Source: Pseudomonas putida (GTDB lineage Bacteria > Pseudomonadota > Gammaproteobacteria > Pseudomonadales > Pseudomonadaceae). Taken from it: a stretch of 64,000 nucleotides of DNA. Of the stretch, positions 49,826 to 58,867 are shown in pieces. The notes beneath the pieces are model-generated. The model made no database searches. It had not been told where the DNA came from and worked only from the letters and a program-made list of their open reading frames with translations. Numbering within the stretch: the stretch's first letter is position 1; the number at the start of each line of letters is the position of its first letter. Made by a program: the position numbers and the translations under genes. Location: the NCBI RefSeq assembly GCF_001941965.1, contig NZ_MKZO01000058.1:248001-312000 (forward strand). The letters are read 5' to 3'.

Positions 49826-51232
49826 ATGCGCCTTGCAACAACCGTGGCCGGCCTTGCGCTGGCGATCGCCGGGCTGAATGCCCAGGCCGAGACCATCCGC
49901 GTCGCCATCGGCACCCAGGACACCACCATCAACTGCGCCACCGGCGGCCTGCTGATCCGCGAACTGGGCCTGCTCGACAAGTACCTGCCCCACGACGGCA
50001 AGTACAAGGACGCCCAGTACCAGATCGAATGGAAGAACTTCACCAGCGGCGCCCCGCTGACCAACGAGATGGTCGCCGGCAAGCTGGACTTCGGCGCCAT
50101 GGCCGACTTCCCCGGCTCGTTCAACGGCGTCGCGCACCTCGATGCCGGCAAGCGCAGCCTGTTCATCAGCGTGCTGTCCGGCAGCGTGCACGGCAGCGGC
50201 AACGGCATCGTGGTGCCAGCCGCCTCCAGCGTGCAGTCGCTGGCCGAGCTGAAGGGCAAGACCATCTCCGTGCCCTTCGCCTCCACCGCCCACGGCATGC
50301 TCTTGCGCGCCATCGCCGCCCAGGGCTGGGACCCGCAGAAAGACGTGCGGATCATCGCCCAGGCCCCGGAGATCGCCGGCTCCGCACTGCGCAGCAACCG
50401 CATCGAGGCCCACGCCGACTTCGTGCCGTTCGCCGAGCTGTTCCCCAACCGCGGCTTCGCCCGCAAGATCTACGACGGTGCGCAGGCGAATGCGCCGACC
50501 TTCCATGGCGCCCTGGTCGATGCCGACTACGCGAAGAAATACCCGGAAGTGGTCACCGCCTACCTGCGCGCCAGCCTCGAAGCCGACCGCCTGATCGCCG
50601 CCGAGCCGGAGAAGTACAGCGAGCTGATCGAGAAGGTCACCGGTATCGAGGCCGAGGTGAACTACCTGTTCCACGGCCCGCTCGGCCTACAGACCCGCGA
50701 CCTGACCTGGAAGCCCGAGTACCGCCAGGCCGTCGCCACCTCCATCGACACCCTCAAGCTGCTGAAGAAGACCGACCGCGGCCTCGACACTGACAAGTTC
50801 ATCGACGACCAGTACATCCGCGCCGCTTTCAAGCAGGCCGGCCAGGACTACGACGCCGCCCTGAAGAACTACGCGCCGCTGCCGCTCAAGGCCAACGACG
50901 CCATGACCGGCAAGCCGATCACCGACTTCAGCCGCCTGGCGCAGATCTGGGTGCGTGGCGAGGACAAGGTCCGTCATTACGCTTCGCCGGAAGCGGCGCT
51001 GACCGCCCTGGCCCAACTGGAGCAGGAGGGCAAGGACATCCGCGCCATCTACGCCCAGGCGGCGGACAGCGGGATCAAGCTGCTGGCCAACCAGGCCTGG
51101 TTCGTGCGCAACGGCCAGGGCGAGCTGTCCGCCTTCCTGCTCAAGGACCAGGCCGAGCAGTACGCCAAGGCCCATGGTGGCGAGGCCGTGGACTTCGTCG
51201 ATGCCAGCCGCAAGCTGGTGGCCCAGCGCTGA
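49826..51232 (+). CDS. ABC transporter periplasmic binding protein with C-terminal extension
   Basis: A 468-residue exported receptor. The signal peptide ends AQA/ETIRVAIGTQ. Residues 25-350 are an NMT1/SsuA/TauA-like binding fold (LKGKTISVPFASTAHGMLLR). The extra 110 residues at the end (EAALTALAQLEQEGKDIRAI; WFVRNGQGELSAFLLKDQAE; GGEAVDFVDA) are not part of SsuA and look to me like a NosL-type domain, an uncertain call. A GAGGGG site precedes the ATG. The ligand is probably a sulfonate-like or other small anion. Confidence 0.85.
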   Translation: MRLATTVAGLALAIAGLNAQAETIRVAIGTQDTTINCATGGLLIRELGLLDKYLPHDGKYKDAQYQIEWKNFTSGAPLTNEMVAGKLDFGAMADFPGSFNGVAHLDAGKRSLFISVLSGSVHGSGNGIVVPAASSVQSLAELKGKTISVPFASTAHGMLLRAIAAQGWDPQKDVRIIAQAPEIAGSALRSNRIEAHADFVPFAELFPNRGFARKIYDGAQANAPTFHGALVDADYAKKYPEVVTAYLRASLEADRLIAAEPEKYSELIEKVTGIEAEVNYLFHGPLGLQTRDLTWKPEYRQAVATSIDTLKLLKKTDRGLDTDKFIDDQYIRAAFKQAGQDYDAALKNYAPLPLKANDAMTGKPITDFSRLAQIWVRGEDKVRHYASPEAALTALAQLEQEGKDIRAIYAQAADSGIKLLANQAWFVRNGQGELSAFLLKDQAEQYAKAHGGEAVDFVDASRKLVAQR

Positions 51233-51272
51233 CCGGTCGGCCCCGCAAGGGGCCTGACCCCGGAGACCTTGC

Positions 51273-52055
51273 ATGACGAGCACCTTCAAGCGCTGGCCGG
51301 TTCGGCTGCTGTCGCTGCTGGCCTGCCTGCTGTTCTGGCATGTCGCGGCCAGCGCCAAGCTGAACTTCGGCCTGTTCACCTTCACTTATGTCCCCACGCC
51401 CAAGGCCGTGCTCGATGCCGCCTGGCAGCTGTTCACCTCCAGCACCCTGGTCGCCCACCTCACCAGCAGCCTGTCGCGGGTCTTCGCCGGCTATCTGCTG
51501 GCGGCGGTGCTGGGTGTCGGCCTCGGTTTGCTGATCGGCCGCTCGAAATGGGCCGAGGACACCCTGCTGCCGCCGCTGGAGGTGCTGCGGCCGATCCCGG
51601 CGGTGGCGTGGATTCCGCTGGCGATCCTGATGTTCCCGTCGTCCGAGCTGTCGATGGTCTTCATCACCTTCACCGGGGCGCTGTTCCCGGTGCTGCTGAA
51701 CACCGTGCATGGCGTCGAGGCCGTGGACCCGCGTCTGCTGGCCTCGGCCCGCAGCCTCGGCGCCGGGCGCCTGGCGATCCTGCGTGAAGTGGTCCTGCCC
51801 GGCGCGCTGCCGAGCATCTTCACCGGACTTGCCATCGGCATGGGCACTTCGTGGTTCTGTCTGGTGACTGCCGAGATGATCTCCGGGCAGTTCGGCATCG
51901 GTTACTACACCTGGGAGTCCTACACCTTGCAGAACTACCCGGACATCATCGTCGGCATGCTCCTGATCGGCGTGCTGGGCATGGGCAGCAGCGCACTGGT
52001 CAAGCGCCTTGGCGCGCTGGCCACGCCCTGGTATCGCGTGCGGAGGGCGTCGTGA
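51273..52055 (+). CDS. ABC transporter permease (SsuC/TauC-like)
   Basis: A 260-residue inner-membrane permease with about six spans and the EAA-type loop LAILREVVLPGALPSIFTGL. It is preceded by a CGGAGA site. Its stop overlaps the ATPase ATG by one base. Together with the genes on both sides it forms one importer. Confidence 0.92.
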   Translation: MTSTFKRWPVRLLSLLACLLFWHVAASAKLNFGLFTFTYVPTPKAVLDAAWQLFTSSTLVAHLTSSLSRVFAGYLLAAVLGVGLGLLIGRSKWAEDTLLPPLEVLRPIPAVAWIPLAILMFPSSELSMVFITFTGALFPVLLNTVHGVEAVDPRLLASARSLGAGRLAILREVVLPGALPSIFTGLAIGMGTSWFCLVTAEMISGQFGIGYYTWESYTLQNYPDIIVGMLLIGVLGMGSSALVKRLGALATPWYRVRRAS

Positions 52056-52912
52056 TGAGCAGTTATCAACAGGCCCCGGAGCCGGGGCGGATCGATGCCC
52101 GTGGCGTGTCCATTCGTTTGGGGCAGGGCAGCCAGGCCTTCGAGGCGGTGCAGGCGCTGGACTTCGCCATCGAGCCGGGGGAGTTCGTGTGCATTCTCGG
52201 GCCGTCCGGGTGCGGTAAGTCCACCTTGCTGGGGGCGTTGGCCGGGCACCTGGTGCCCAGTGGCGGGCAACTGGAGGTGGATGGCCTGCCCGTGGACGGG
52301 CCTTCGCCGCAGCGCGGCATGGTCTTCCAGCACCACACCTTGCTGCCGTGGCGAAGCGTGCTGGACAACGTCGCCTTCGGCCTGAAGATGCAGGGCCAGG
52401 GCAAGGTCGAACGGCAGCGCCGGGCATTGGAGATGTTGCAGTTGGTGGGCCTCGCCGACTTTTCCGAGCGCTGGCCCAGCCAGTTGTCCGGCGGCATGCA
52501 GCAGCGCGCCGAGATTGCCCGGGTGCTGATCAACCGCCCGCGCCTGCTGCTGATGGACGAGCCGTTCGGCGCCCTCGACGCCCAGACCCGTTCGCGCATG
52601 CAGGAGCTACTGCTGGATATCTGGACGCGCATTCGTACCACCGTGGTCTTCGTCACCCATGACATCGACGAGGCGCTGTTCCTCGCCGACCGCATCCTGG
52701 TGATGAGCCCGCGCCCCGGGCGCTTTATCGAAGACCTGCGCCTGACCTTCCCCCGTCCGCGGCAGGCCAGCCTGCTGACCAGTCCGGAATTCACCCATCT
52801 CAAGCGTCACTGCCTGGCCCTGCTGCGCCACGAGGAGGGCCGCGAACTGCCGCGCCTGACCCCGCTGGGCCTGCCGGACACTGACCATCCACCGTTACGG
52901 ATTGCCCTATGA
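52055..52912 (+). CDS. ABC transporter ATP-binding protein (SsuB/TauB-like)
   Basis: A 285-residue ATPase with Walker A GPSGCGKST near 50-58, signature LSGGMQQR, Walker B LLLMDEP and switch histidine in FVTHD. ATG 52055 follows GGAGG and overlaps the permease stop. The C-terminus carries about 40 residues more than SsuB. Its stop overlaps the HEAT-repeat gene by four bases. Confidence 0.93.
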   Translation: MSSYQQAPEPGRIDARGVSIRLGQGSQAFEAVQALDFAIEPGEFVCILGPSGCGKSTLLGALAGHLVPSGGQLEVDGLPVDGPSPQRGMVFQHHTLLPWRSVLDNVAFGLKMQGQGKVERQRRALEMLQLVGLADFSERWPSQLSGGMQQRAEIARVLINRPRLLLMDEPFGALDAQTRSRMQELLLDIWTRIRTTVVFVTHDIDEALFLADRILVMSPRPGRFIEDLRLTFPRPRQASLLTSPEFTHLKRHCLALLRHEEGRELPRLTPLGLPDTDHPPLRIAL

Positions 52913-53874
52913 GCGAAAGAACCAGCGACAACCCCGACATTCTTGAACTGCTGCCGCGTATCAATGATGCCGACGCCGCGGTGCGGCGTATTGCCCTGAT
53001 CGACCTGGCGGACCTGGAAGAGCCCGATGGCCTGCCCTGGCTGACCGACGCGCTGCTGGTTGATCCGGCGGCCGAGGTGCGGGCCGAGGCGGCGCGTTTG
53101 CTGGAAGCGTGGGAAGAGCCCGAGGTGGTGCAGGCGCTGTGTGCCGCGCTGGCGGACAGCGCCGAGCCGGTGCGGCTGGCGGCGGCGCAGAGCCTGAGTG
53201 AATTGAAAAGCCTGGAGGCGGGGCAGTTGATCCTGCCGTGGGCCAAGCATGCCGATGCTTTCGTGCGGGCCAGTGCCTTGCGGGCGTTGCGTGAGTTGCG
53301 CCTTGAGGACGCGGCGGGGCCGGCCTTGCTGGCGCTGGAGGATCCGGAGGCGGCGGTGCGGCGTGAGGCGGTGGGGATTCTGGGGTGGTTGAAGCATCAG
53401 CCTGCGTTGCCGGCACTGGCGCGGCTGGCGGCGGAAGAACCGGATACCGAAGTGCGTCGGGCGGCCATTGGTGCGCTGGGCCTGGGTCGGGACACTGCTG
53501 TGCTGGCGGCGCTGACGGCGGCATTGAAGGATGACGCCTGGCAGGTCAGGGAAGAGGCGGCGACCACCTTGGGCAAGGTTGGTCAGGAAGAGACCGGGCC
53601 GGCGTTGATCGACGCCTTGCAGGACGGCTATTGGCAGGTTCGCCTGCGTGCGGCCCGCGCGTTGGGGCGTCTGCGTCACCGGCCGGCGTTGGGCGGGCTG
53701 GCCGAGCTGCTGGGGCATGGCATCGCCAACCTGCGCAAGGAAGCGGCGCTGGCGCTTGGCGAGCTGGGCGACGCGGCGGCGTTGCCGACGTTGCGTGAGG
53801 CCGAAGCGGACAGCGATCCGGAAGTGCGCAAGGCAGTGCGCATCGCCCTGGTCCAGTTGCAGGGCGCGGTCTGA
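52909..53874 (+). CDS. HEAT-repeat protein
   Basis: A 321-residue protein made almost entirely of about nine HEAT/PBS-lyase-like repeats of roughly 31 residues (for example DAAVRRIALIDLADLEEP; PEAAVRREAVGILGWLKH; DAWQVREEAATTLGKVGQ). It has no signal peptide. Such scaffolds often bind protein partners or help build cofactor-containing complexes. Overlap with the ATPase and DUF971 genes ties it to this operon; it may chaperone the iron-sulfur flavoprotein. Confidence 0.88.
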   Translation: MSERTSDNPDILELLPRINDADAAVRRIALIDLADLEEPDGLPWLTDALLVDPAAEVRAEAARLLEAWEEPEVVQALCAALADSAEPVRLAAAQSLSELKSLEAGQLILPWAKHADAFVRASALRALRELRLEDAAGPALLALEDPEAAVRREAVGILGWLKHQPALPALARLAAEEPDTEVRRAAIGALGLGRDTAVLAALTAALKDDAWQVREEAATTLGKVGQEETGPALIDALQDGYWQVRLRAARALGRLRHRPALGGLAELLGHGIANLRKEAALALGELGDAAALPTLREAEADSDPEVRKAVRIALVQLQGAV

Positions 53875-54155
53875 TGATCGCCCCGAACGCGGTGCGCAAC
53901 CGGCGCGAGGCGGGCGAGCTGGTCCTGCAATGGGGCGATGGCGAGCAGGTGATCAGCCATGCGCGGCTGCGGGGGGCGTGCCCGTGTTCGCAATGTCGAG
54001 CAGGCAGGCTGGGCGGGCGGATCGACCTGGTCAGCGAGGCGGTGCGGGTGCAGCGGGTGGAAGGGCAGGGCTATGGTGTGCAGTTGGTGTTCAGTGATGG
54101 GCATGAGCGGGGGATTTATCCCTGGGCGTACCTGAAGGAACTTGGGTGTTGCTGA
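53874..54155 (+). CDS. DUF971 (GBBH-like N-terminal) protein
   Basis: A 93-residue protein of the DUF971 family, the small domain also found at the N-terminus of gamma-butyrobetaine hydroxylase. Visible features are SHARLRGACPCSQCRAG (metal-type cysteines) and GHERGIYPWAYLKEL. It shares one base with the HEAT-repeat stop and ends the operon. DUF971 proteins are often linked to iron-sulfur or zinc handling; the role here is inferred from context only. Confidence 0.88.
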   Translation: MIAPNAVRNRREAGELVLQWGDGEQVISHARLRGACPCSQCRAGRLGGRIDLVSEAVRVQRVEGQGYGVQLVFSDGHERGIYPWAYLKELGCC

Positions 54156-54156
54156 T

Positions 54157-54240
54157 GGCCTCATCGCTGGCAAGCCAGCTCCCACAGGGATTTGCATGCG
54201 CCGCGGACCCTGTGGGAGCTGGCTTGCCAGCGATAGGGCC
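54157..54240. repeat. REPIN at the end of the GntR operon
   Basis: Two inverted REP cores beginning right after the DUF971 stop. The spacer GATTTGCATGCGCCGCGGAC is nearly identical to that of the REPIN at 58755, so these two are recent relatives. Confidence 0.9.
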
Positions 54241-54310
54241 AGTGAAGTCACCGCCGGTCGCCTGCCCCTACCACCCATTCCGTCAATCGTTCTTTTTTTC
54301 GAACGCCCCC

Positions 54311-54351
54311 TTGTCCTTTTAACGGGTTGCTCCTAGGATCTCGTTCGAGAT
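54311..54351 (+). promoter_or_regulatory. gabD promoter with overlapping palindrome
   Basis: TTGTCC (54311-54316) and TAGGAT (54334-54339) stand 17 bases apart. A perfect 14-base palindrome ATCTCG-TT-CGAGAT (54338-54351) overlaps the -10 and start region, the position of a repressor site. The leader to the gabD ATG would be about 140 bases. Confidence 0.42.
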
Positions 54352-54489
54352 TTCAAACGCTCGACGCCTGCGAGTGGAACATTGGCCCGGATCCGGTGCC
54401 TCATTTCCTACAGGCAAGCGCCCCGCAGGGTGCTTACTCAACTACCAATAATTCGCGCCGTCCGTGCACGGTGTTCAAGGGAAGTCGAC

Positions 54490-55932
54490 ATGCAGCTCAA
54501 AGACGCTCAGTTGTTCCGTCAGCAAGCCTTCATCAACGGTGAGTGGCTGGATGCGGACAGCGGCCAGACCATCAAGGTGACCAACCCGGCCACCGGTGAA
54601 GTCATCGGTACCGTGCCGAAAATGGGCGCTGCCGAAACCCGCCGTGCCATCGAAGCCGCCGACAAGGCCCTGCCGGCCTGGCGCGCACTGACCGCCAAGG
54701 AGCGCGCTGGCAAGCTGCGCCGCTGGTTCGAGCTGATGATCGAGAACCAGGACGACCTGGCTCGCCTGATGACCACCGAGCAAGGCAAGCCACTGGCCGA
54801 AGCCAAGGGCGAAATCGCCTACGCCGCTTCCTTCATCGAGTGGTTCGCCGAAGAAGCCAAGCGCGTCTACGGCGACGTCATCCCTGGCCACCAGCCTGAC
54901 AAGCGCCTGATCGTCATCAAGCAGCCGATCGGTGTTACCGCCGCCATCACCCCGTGGAACTTCCCGGCCGCGATGATCACCCGTAAAGCCGGCCCGGCCC
55001 TGGCCGCTGGCTGCACCATGGTGCTCAAGCCTGCTTCGCAGACCCCGTACTCCGCCCTGGCCCTGGTCGAGCTGGCTACCCGTGCCGGCATCCCGGCTGG
55101 CGTGCTGAGCGTGATCACCGGCAGCGCCGGCGAAGTCGGTTCCGAACTGACCGGCAACTCCCTGGTGCGCAAGCTGTCCTTCACCGGCTCGACCGAAATC
55201 GGTCGCCAGCTGATGGAAGAATGCGCCAAGGACATCAAGAAGGTTTCCCTGGAACTGGGCGGTAACGCGCCATTCATCGTGTTCGACGACGCTGACCTGG
55301 ACAAGGCAGTGGAAGGCGCGATCATTTCCAAGTACCGCAACAACGGCCAGACCTGCGTCTGCGCCAACCGCATCTACGTGCAGGACGGTGTCTACGACGC
55401 CTTCGCCGAGAAGCTGAAAGCCGCGGTCGCCAAGCTGAAGATCGGCAACGGTCTGGAAGAAGGCACCACCACCGGCCCGCTGATCGACGGCAAGGCCGTG
55501 GCCAAGGTCCAGGAGCACATCGAAGACGCCGTCTCGAAAGGTGCCAAGGTCCTGTCCGGTGGCAAGCTGATCGAAGGCAACTTCTTCGAGCCGACCATCC
55601 TGGTCGACGTACCGAAGACCGCCGCTGTCGCGAAAGAAGAGACCTTCGGCCCGCTGGCGCCGCTGTTCCGCTTCAAGGACGAGGCCGAAGTCATCGCCAT
55701 GTCCAACGACACCGAATTCGGCCTGGCCTCGTACTTCTACGCCCGCGACATGAGCCGTGTGTTCCGTGTTGCCGAAGCGCTGGAATACGGCATGGTCGGC
55801 ATCAACACCGGCCTGATCTCCAACGAAGTCGCGCCGTTCGGTGGTATCAAGGCGTCGGGCCTGGGCCGTGAAGGCTCCAAGTACGGCATCGAGGACTACC
55901 TGGAAATCAAATACCTGTGCCTCAGCATCTGA
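54490..55932 (+). CDS. gabD: Succinate-semialdehyde dehydrogenase
   Basis: Oxidises succinic semialdehyde from GABA to succinate. It is 480 residues, the GabD length. The aldehyde dehydrogenase blocks are TPWNFPAAM, GSTEIGRQL, catalytic Glu in LELGGNAPF and catalytic Cys in GQTCVCANR. The start MQLKDAQLFRQQ at 54490 fits GabD. It is followed by a terminator and gabT, with which it forms the GABA shunt. Confidence 0.95.
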   Translation: MQLKDAQLFRQQAFINGEWLDADSGQTIKVTNPATGEVIGTVPKMGAAETRRAIEAADKALPAWRALTAKERAGKLRRWFELMIENQDDLARLMTTEQGKPLAEAKGEIAYAASFIEWFAEEAKRVYGDVIPGHQPDKRLIVIKQPIGVTAAITPWNFPAAMITRKAGPALAAGCTMVLKPASQTPYSALALVELATRAGIPAGVLSVITGSAGEVGSELTGNSLVRKLSFTGSTEIGRQLMEECAKDIKKVSLELGGNAPFIVFDDADLDKAVEGAIISKYRNNGQTCVCANRIYVQDGVYDAFAEKLKAAVAKLKIGNGLEEGTTTGPLIDGKAVAKVQEHIEDAVSKGAKVLSGGKLIEGNFFEPTILVDVPKTAAVAKEETFGPLAPLFRFKDEAEVIAMSNDTEFGLASYFYARDMSRVFRVAEALEYGMVGINTGLISNEVAPFGGIKASGLGREGSKYGIEDYLEIKYLCLSI

Positions 55933-55955
55933 GTCGCGGTTAAGGCTTTACCTCT

Positions 55956-55995
55956 GCCAGCGGGGCGCGAGAGCGACGTCTCGCTGGCCTTTTTT
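55956..55995 (+). terminator. Terminator between gabD and gabT
   Basis: GCCAGCG...CGCTGGC encloses an inner GCGAGA/TCTCGC hairpin and is followed by CTTTTTT. gabT 115 bases downstream is thus either read through at reduced level or has its own promoter. Confidence 0.75.
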
Positions 55996-56110
55996 ACACA
56001 GGAACACCCGGCGGCCCGGGCCACGCCAGCAGTCGATCAACGAATACTGCCTGCCGTGAATACCGGTCGCCACTCTGAACTCGCCGCCTGATCGGCGAAC
56101 TGAGGACTTT

Positions 56111-57388
56111 ATGAGCAAGACCAACGAATCCCTGATGCAGCGTCGCGTCAACGCCGTTCCACGTGGCGTCGGCCAGATCCACCCGATCTTCGTCGATACC
56201 GCGAAGAACTCCACCGTGATCGACGTTGAAGGCCGCGAACTGATCGACTTCGCCGGCGGCATCGCAGTACTGAACACCGGTCACCTGCACCCGAAAGTGG
56301 TCGCGGCTGTCCAGGAACAACTGACCAAGGTCAGCCACACCTGCTTCCAGGTCCTGGCCTACGAGCCGTACGTCGAGCTGTGCGAGAAGATCAACGCTCG
56401 CGTTCCAGGCGACTTCGCGAAGAAGACCCTGCTGGTCACCACCGGCTCCGAAGCCGTTGAAAACGCCGTCAAGATCGCCCGTGCCGCCACCGGCCGTGCT
56501 GGCGTGATCGCCTTCACCGGCGGCTACCACGGCCGTACCATGATGACCCTGGGCCTGACCGGTAAAGTCGTGCCTTACTCCGCAGGCATGGGCCTGATGC
56601 CAGGCGGCATCTTCCGCGCCCTGTTCCCGAACGAGCTGCACGGTGTGAGCGTCGACGAGTCGATCGCCTCCATCGAGCGCATCTTCAAGAACGACGCCGA
56701 GCCACGTGACATCGCCGCGATCATCATCGAGCCCGTTCAGGGCGAAGGCGGCTTCCTGCCGGCGCCGAAAGAGCTGATGAAGCGTCTGCGCGCCCTGTGC
56801 GACCAGCACGGCATCCTCCTGATCGCTGACGAAGTGCAGACTGGCGCTGGCCGTACCGGCACCTTCTTCGCCATGGAACAGATGGGCGTTGCGCCTGACC
56901 TGACCACCTTCGCCAAATCCATCGCTGGCGGCTTCCCGCTGGCCGGTGTGTGCGGCAAGGCCGAGTACATGGACGCCATCGCCCCAGGCGGCCTGGGCGG
57001 CACCTACGCCGGTTCGCCGATCGCTTGCGCCGCGGCCCTGGCCGTGATCGAAGTGTTCGAGGAAGAGAAACTGCTGGAGCGCAGCCAGGCGGTTGGCGAG
57101 CATCTGGTCGCCGGTCTGAAGGCTATCCAGGCCAAGCACCCGATCATCGGTGACGTGCGCGCCCTGGGCTCGATGATCGCCATCGAAGTCTTCGAGAAAG
57201 GCACCCACACCCCGAACGCCGCTGCCGTGAACTCGGTAGTCGCCAAGGCGCGTGACAAGGGCCTGATCCTGCTGTCCTGCGGCACCTACGGCAACGTCCT
57301 GCGGATCCTGGTTCCGCTGACCGCCGAAGACGCGCTGCTGGACAAAGGCCTGGCAATCATCGAAGAGTGCTTCGCTGAACTCGCCTGA
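56111..57388 (+). CDS. gabT: 4-aminobutyrate aminotransferase
   Basis: Transfers the GABA amino group to 2-oxoglutarate, giving succinic semialdehyde for GabD. It is 425 residues of PLP fold-type I, class III. The blocks are TTGSEAVENAVKIARAAT, GYHGRTMMTLGLTGK, the Asp in LLIADEVQTGAGRTG and the PLP lysine in TTFAKSIAGGFPLAG. An upstream stretch CTGAGGAC serves as ribosome site. Confidence 0.95.
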   Translation: MSKTNESLMQRRVNAVPRGVGQIHPIFVDTAKNSTVIDVEGRELIDFAGGIAVLNTGHLHPKVVAAVQEQLTKVSHTCFQVLAYEPYVELCEKINARVPGDFAKKTLLVTTGSEAVENAVKIARAATGRAGVIAFTGGYHGRTMMTLGLTGKVVPYSAGMGLMPGGIFRALFPNELHGVSVDESIASIERIFKNDAEPRDIAAIIIEPVQGEGGFLPAPKELMKRLRALCDQHGILLIADEVQTGAGRTGTFFAMEQMGVAPDLTTFAKSIAGGFPLAGVCGKAEYMDAIAPGGLGGTYAGSPIACAAALAVIEVFEEEKLLERSQAVGEHLVAGLKAIQAKHPIIGDVRALGSMIAIEVFEKGTHTPNAAAVNSVVAKARDKGLILLSCGTYGNVLRILVPLTAEDALLDKGLAIIEECFAELA

Positions 57389-57404
57389 TTTGTGATGCGC
57401 TAGA

Positions 57405-57433
57405 GAAAAAACCCGCTTCGGCGGGTTTTTTTT
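57405..57433 (+). terminator. Terminator of gabT
   Basis: ACCCGC-TTCG-GCGGGT with a preceding A-run and eight T residues, 17 bases past the gabT stop. A canonical intrinsic terminator. Confidence 0.93.
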
Positions 57434-57531
57434 CGTCTCCGTGATGAACTTTGGGCGCTAAGGTTTCTAAGGGTTACAGGAGAGGTGCCGGAAGGTACGC
57501 TGGACTGCGTAATAGCCGCAAGGAGAGACCG

Positions 57532-58740
57532 ATGACTGCTGTAGACCTCGCTGCCGCGCCCAAGGTGATGATCGCCGAGGGAGACCCGTGGGTGCGGGAC
57601 ATGTTGACCCAGATGTTGCTCAGTGTGCGCTGCGACGCTGAAGTGAAGGTCTGCGCCAATGGCAACGAAGCGCTGGAAGGCCTGTCCGGCAAGCCCGACC
57701 TGATCATCGCCGCCCGCGAACTGCCGGGCCTGGATGGCCTCGACCTGTTGCGCAAGGTGCGCTCGCGGCCGCGTACGCCGGCCTTGCCGTTCATCATCAT
57801 CAGCAGCCGCAGCGACGTGACCAGCGTGCGCGAGGCCCTGCCGTTGGCGCCGACGGCCTACCTGACCAAGCCGCTGAATCTGGAAGCCCTGCGCCAGCGC
57901 CTGGAAGAGCAGTTGCTCAAGGTGGGCGAGTCCATCGCCTGCGAAGTGCCGCCGCTGCGGGCCGGGCTGACCTTGTCGCGGTTTATCGAGGAACATCGGG
58001 CCACGGCCGATGGCGGGCCGTTGTTCGCCGATGTGCAGCAGGCGATCAAGCGTGCGCTGAACCCCCAGGGCCTGGATTTGCGGGTGCTGGAGGAGGAGGT
58101 GCGTGCCGATCCGCAGATCACTGCGGTGCTGATCGCAGCGGCCAACAGTGCGGCGCTGCACCGTGAAGGCGGCGTGCAGACGCTGTTGCAGGCGCTGAAC
58201 AAGCTCGGGACCACCCAGAGCATGAACCTGATCCTCGGGCTGGCGCTCAAGCGCAGTGCCAAGCTCAGCGACCCGGTGCTGGCGCGCTATGCCGAGCAGT
58301 ACTGGAACCTGTCGCTGCGCGCCGCGGAATACGGGCGCAACCTGGCGCAGATGCTGGAGCTGGATTACGAGCGCTGTTACTGCGCCGGATTGCTGCATTG
58401 CCTGGGCGACCTGGCGTTGCTGCGTTGCCTGCAGGAATGGCGGCTGGGCGGTGGCGAGCTGGACGAGAACGAGATCGAGGTGGCGCTGGGCAAGGCGGGC
58501 GCGGCCTATGGTTCGGCCCTGCGCACACGCTGGCGCCTGCCGCTGGAGCTGCGTGAGCTGATTGCGGCGGTGTATCAGCTGGGTGGTGGGGTGTATTCCC
58601 GGGAAGACCTGGTGATGAACCTGGCGGGGCAGATGGCGCGGTTGACGGCGGAGGACGGGCTGGACGAACTGGCGGCCGGGAAGACGGCGCGGCTGCTCAA
58701 GGTGGGAAGGGCGGAGCTGGCGCGGTTGCGCAAGGAATAG
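57532..58740 (+). CDS. Pseudo-receiver HDOD-domain protein
   Basis: A 402-residue signalling protein. Residues 10-130 have the receiver fold (MIAEGDPWVRDMLTQMLLS; LTKPLNLEALRQRL). The phospho-acceptor aspartate, expected before the ELPGLDG turn, is replaced by alanine (LIIAARELPGLDG), so it probably is not phosphorylated. An HDOD domain follows at about 165-360 (LEEEVRADPQITAVLIAAAN; AGLLHCLGDLALLRCL). HDOD proteins act in motility and c-di-GMP-linked control. AAGGAG precedes the ATG. Confidence 0.85.
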   Translation: MTAVDLAAAPKVMIAEGDPWVRDMLTQMLLSVRCDAEVKVCANGNEALEGLSGKPDLIIAARELPGLDGLDLLRKVRSRPRTPALPFIIISSRSDVTSVREALPLAPTAYLTKPLNLEALRQRLEEQLLKVGESIACEVPPLRAGLTLSRFIEEHRATADGGPLFADVQQAIKRALNPQGLDLRVLEEEVRADPQITAVLIAAANSAALHREGGVQTLLQALNKLGTTQSMNLILGLALKRSAKLSDPVLARYAEQYWNLSLRAAEYGRNLAQMLELDYERCYCAGLLHCLGDLALLRCLQEWRLGGGELDENEIEVALGKAGAAYGSALRTRWRLPLELRELIAAVYQLGGGVYSREDLVMNLAGQMARLTAEDGLDELAAGKTARLLKVGRAELARLRKE

Positions 58741-58754
58741 GATTCTTTATTGAT

Positions 58755-58849
58755 CTTCCGGGCCCTATCGCTGGCAAGCCAGCTCCCACAGGGATTGCAT
58801 GCGCCGCGGACCTTGTGGGAGCTGGCTTGCCAGCGATAGGGCCCGGAAG
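58755..58849. repeat. REPIN after the HDOD gene
   Basis: Two inverted REP cores with long outer arms (CTTCCGGGCCCTATCG against CGATAGGGCCCGGAAG), giving one very stable hairpin between convergent genes. It is the most symmetrical REPIN in the window. Confidence 0.92.
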
Positions 58850-58867
58850 AGCAACATCAAATCAGGA

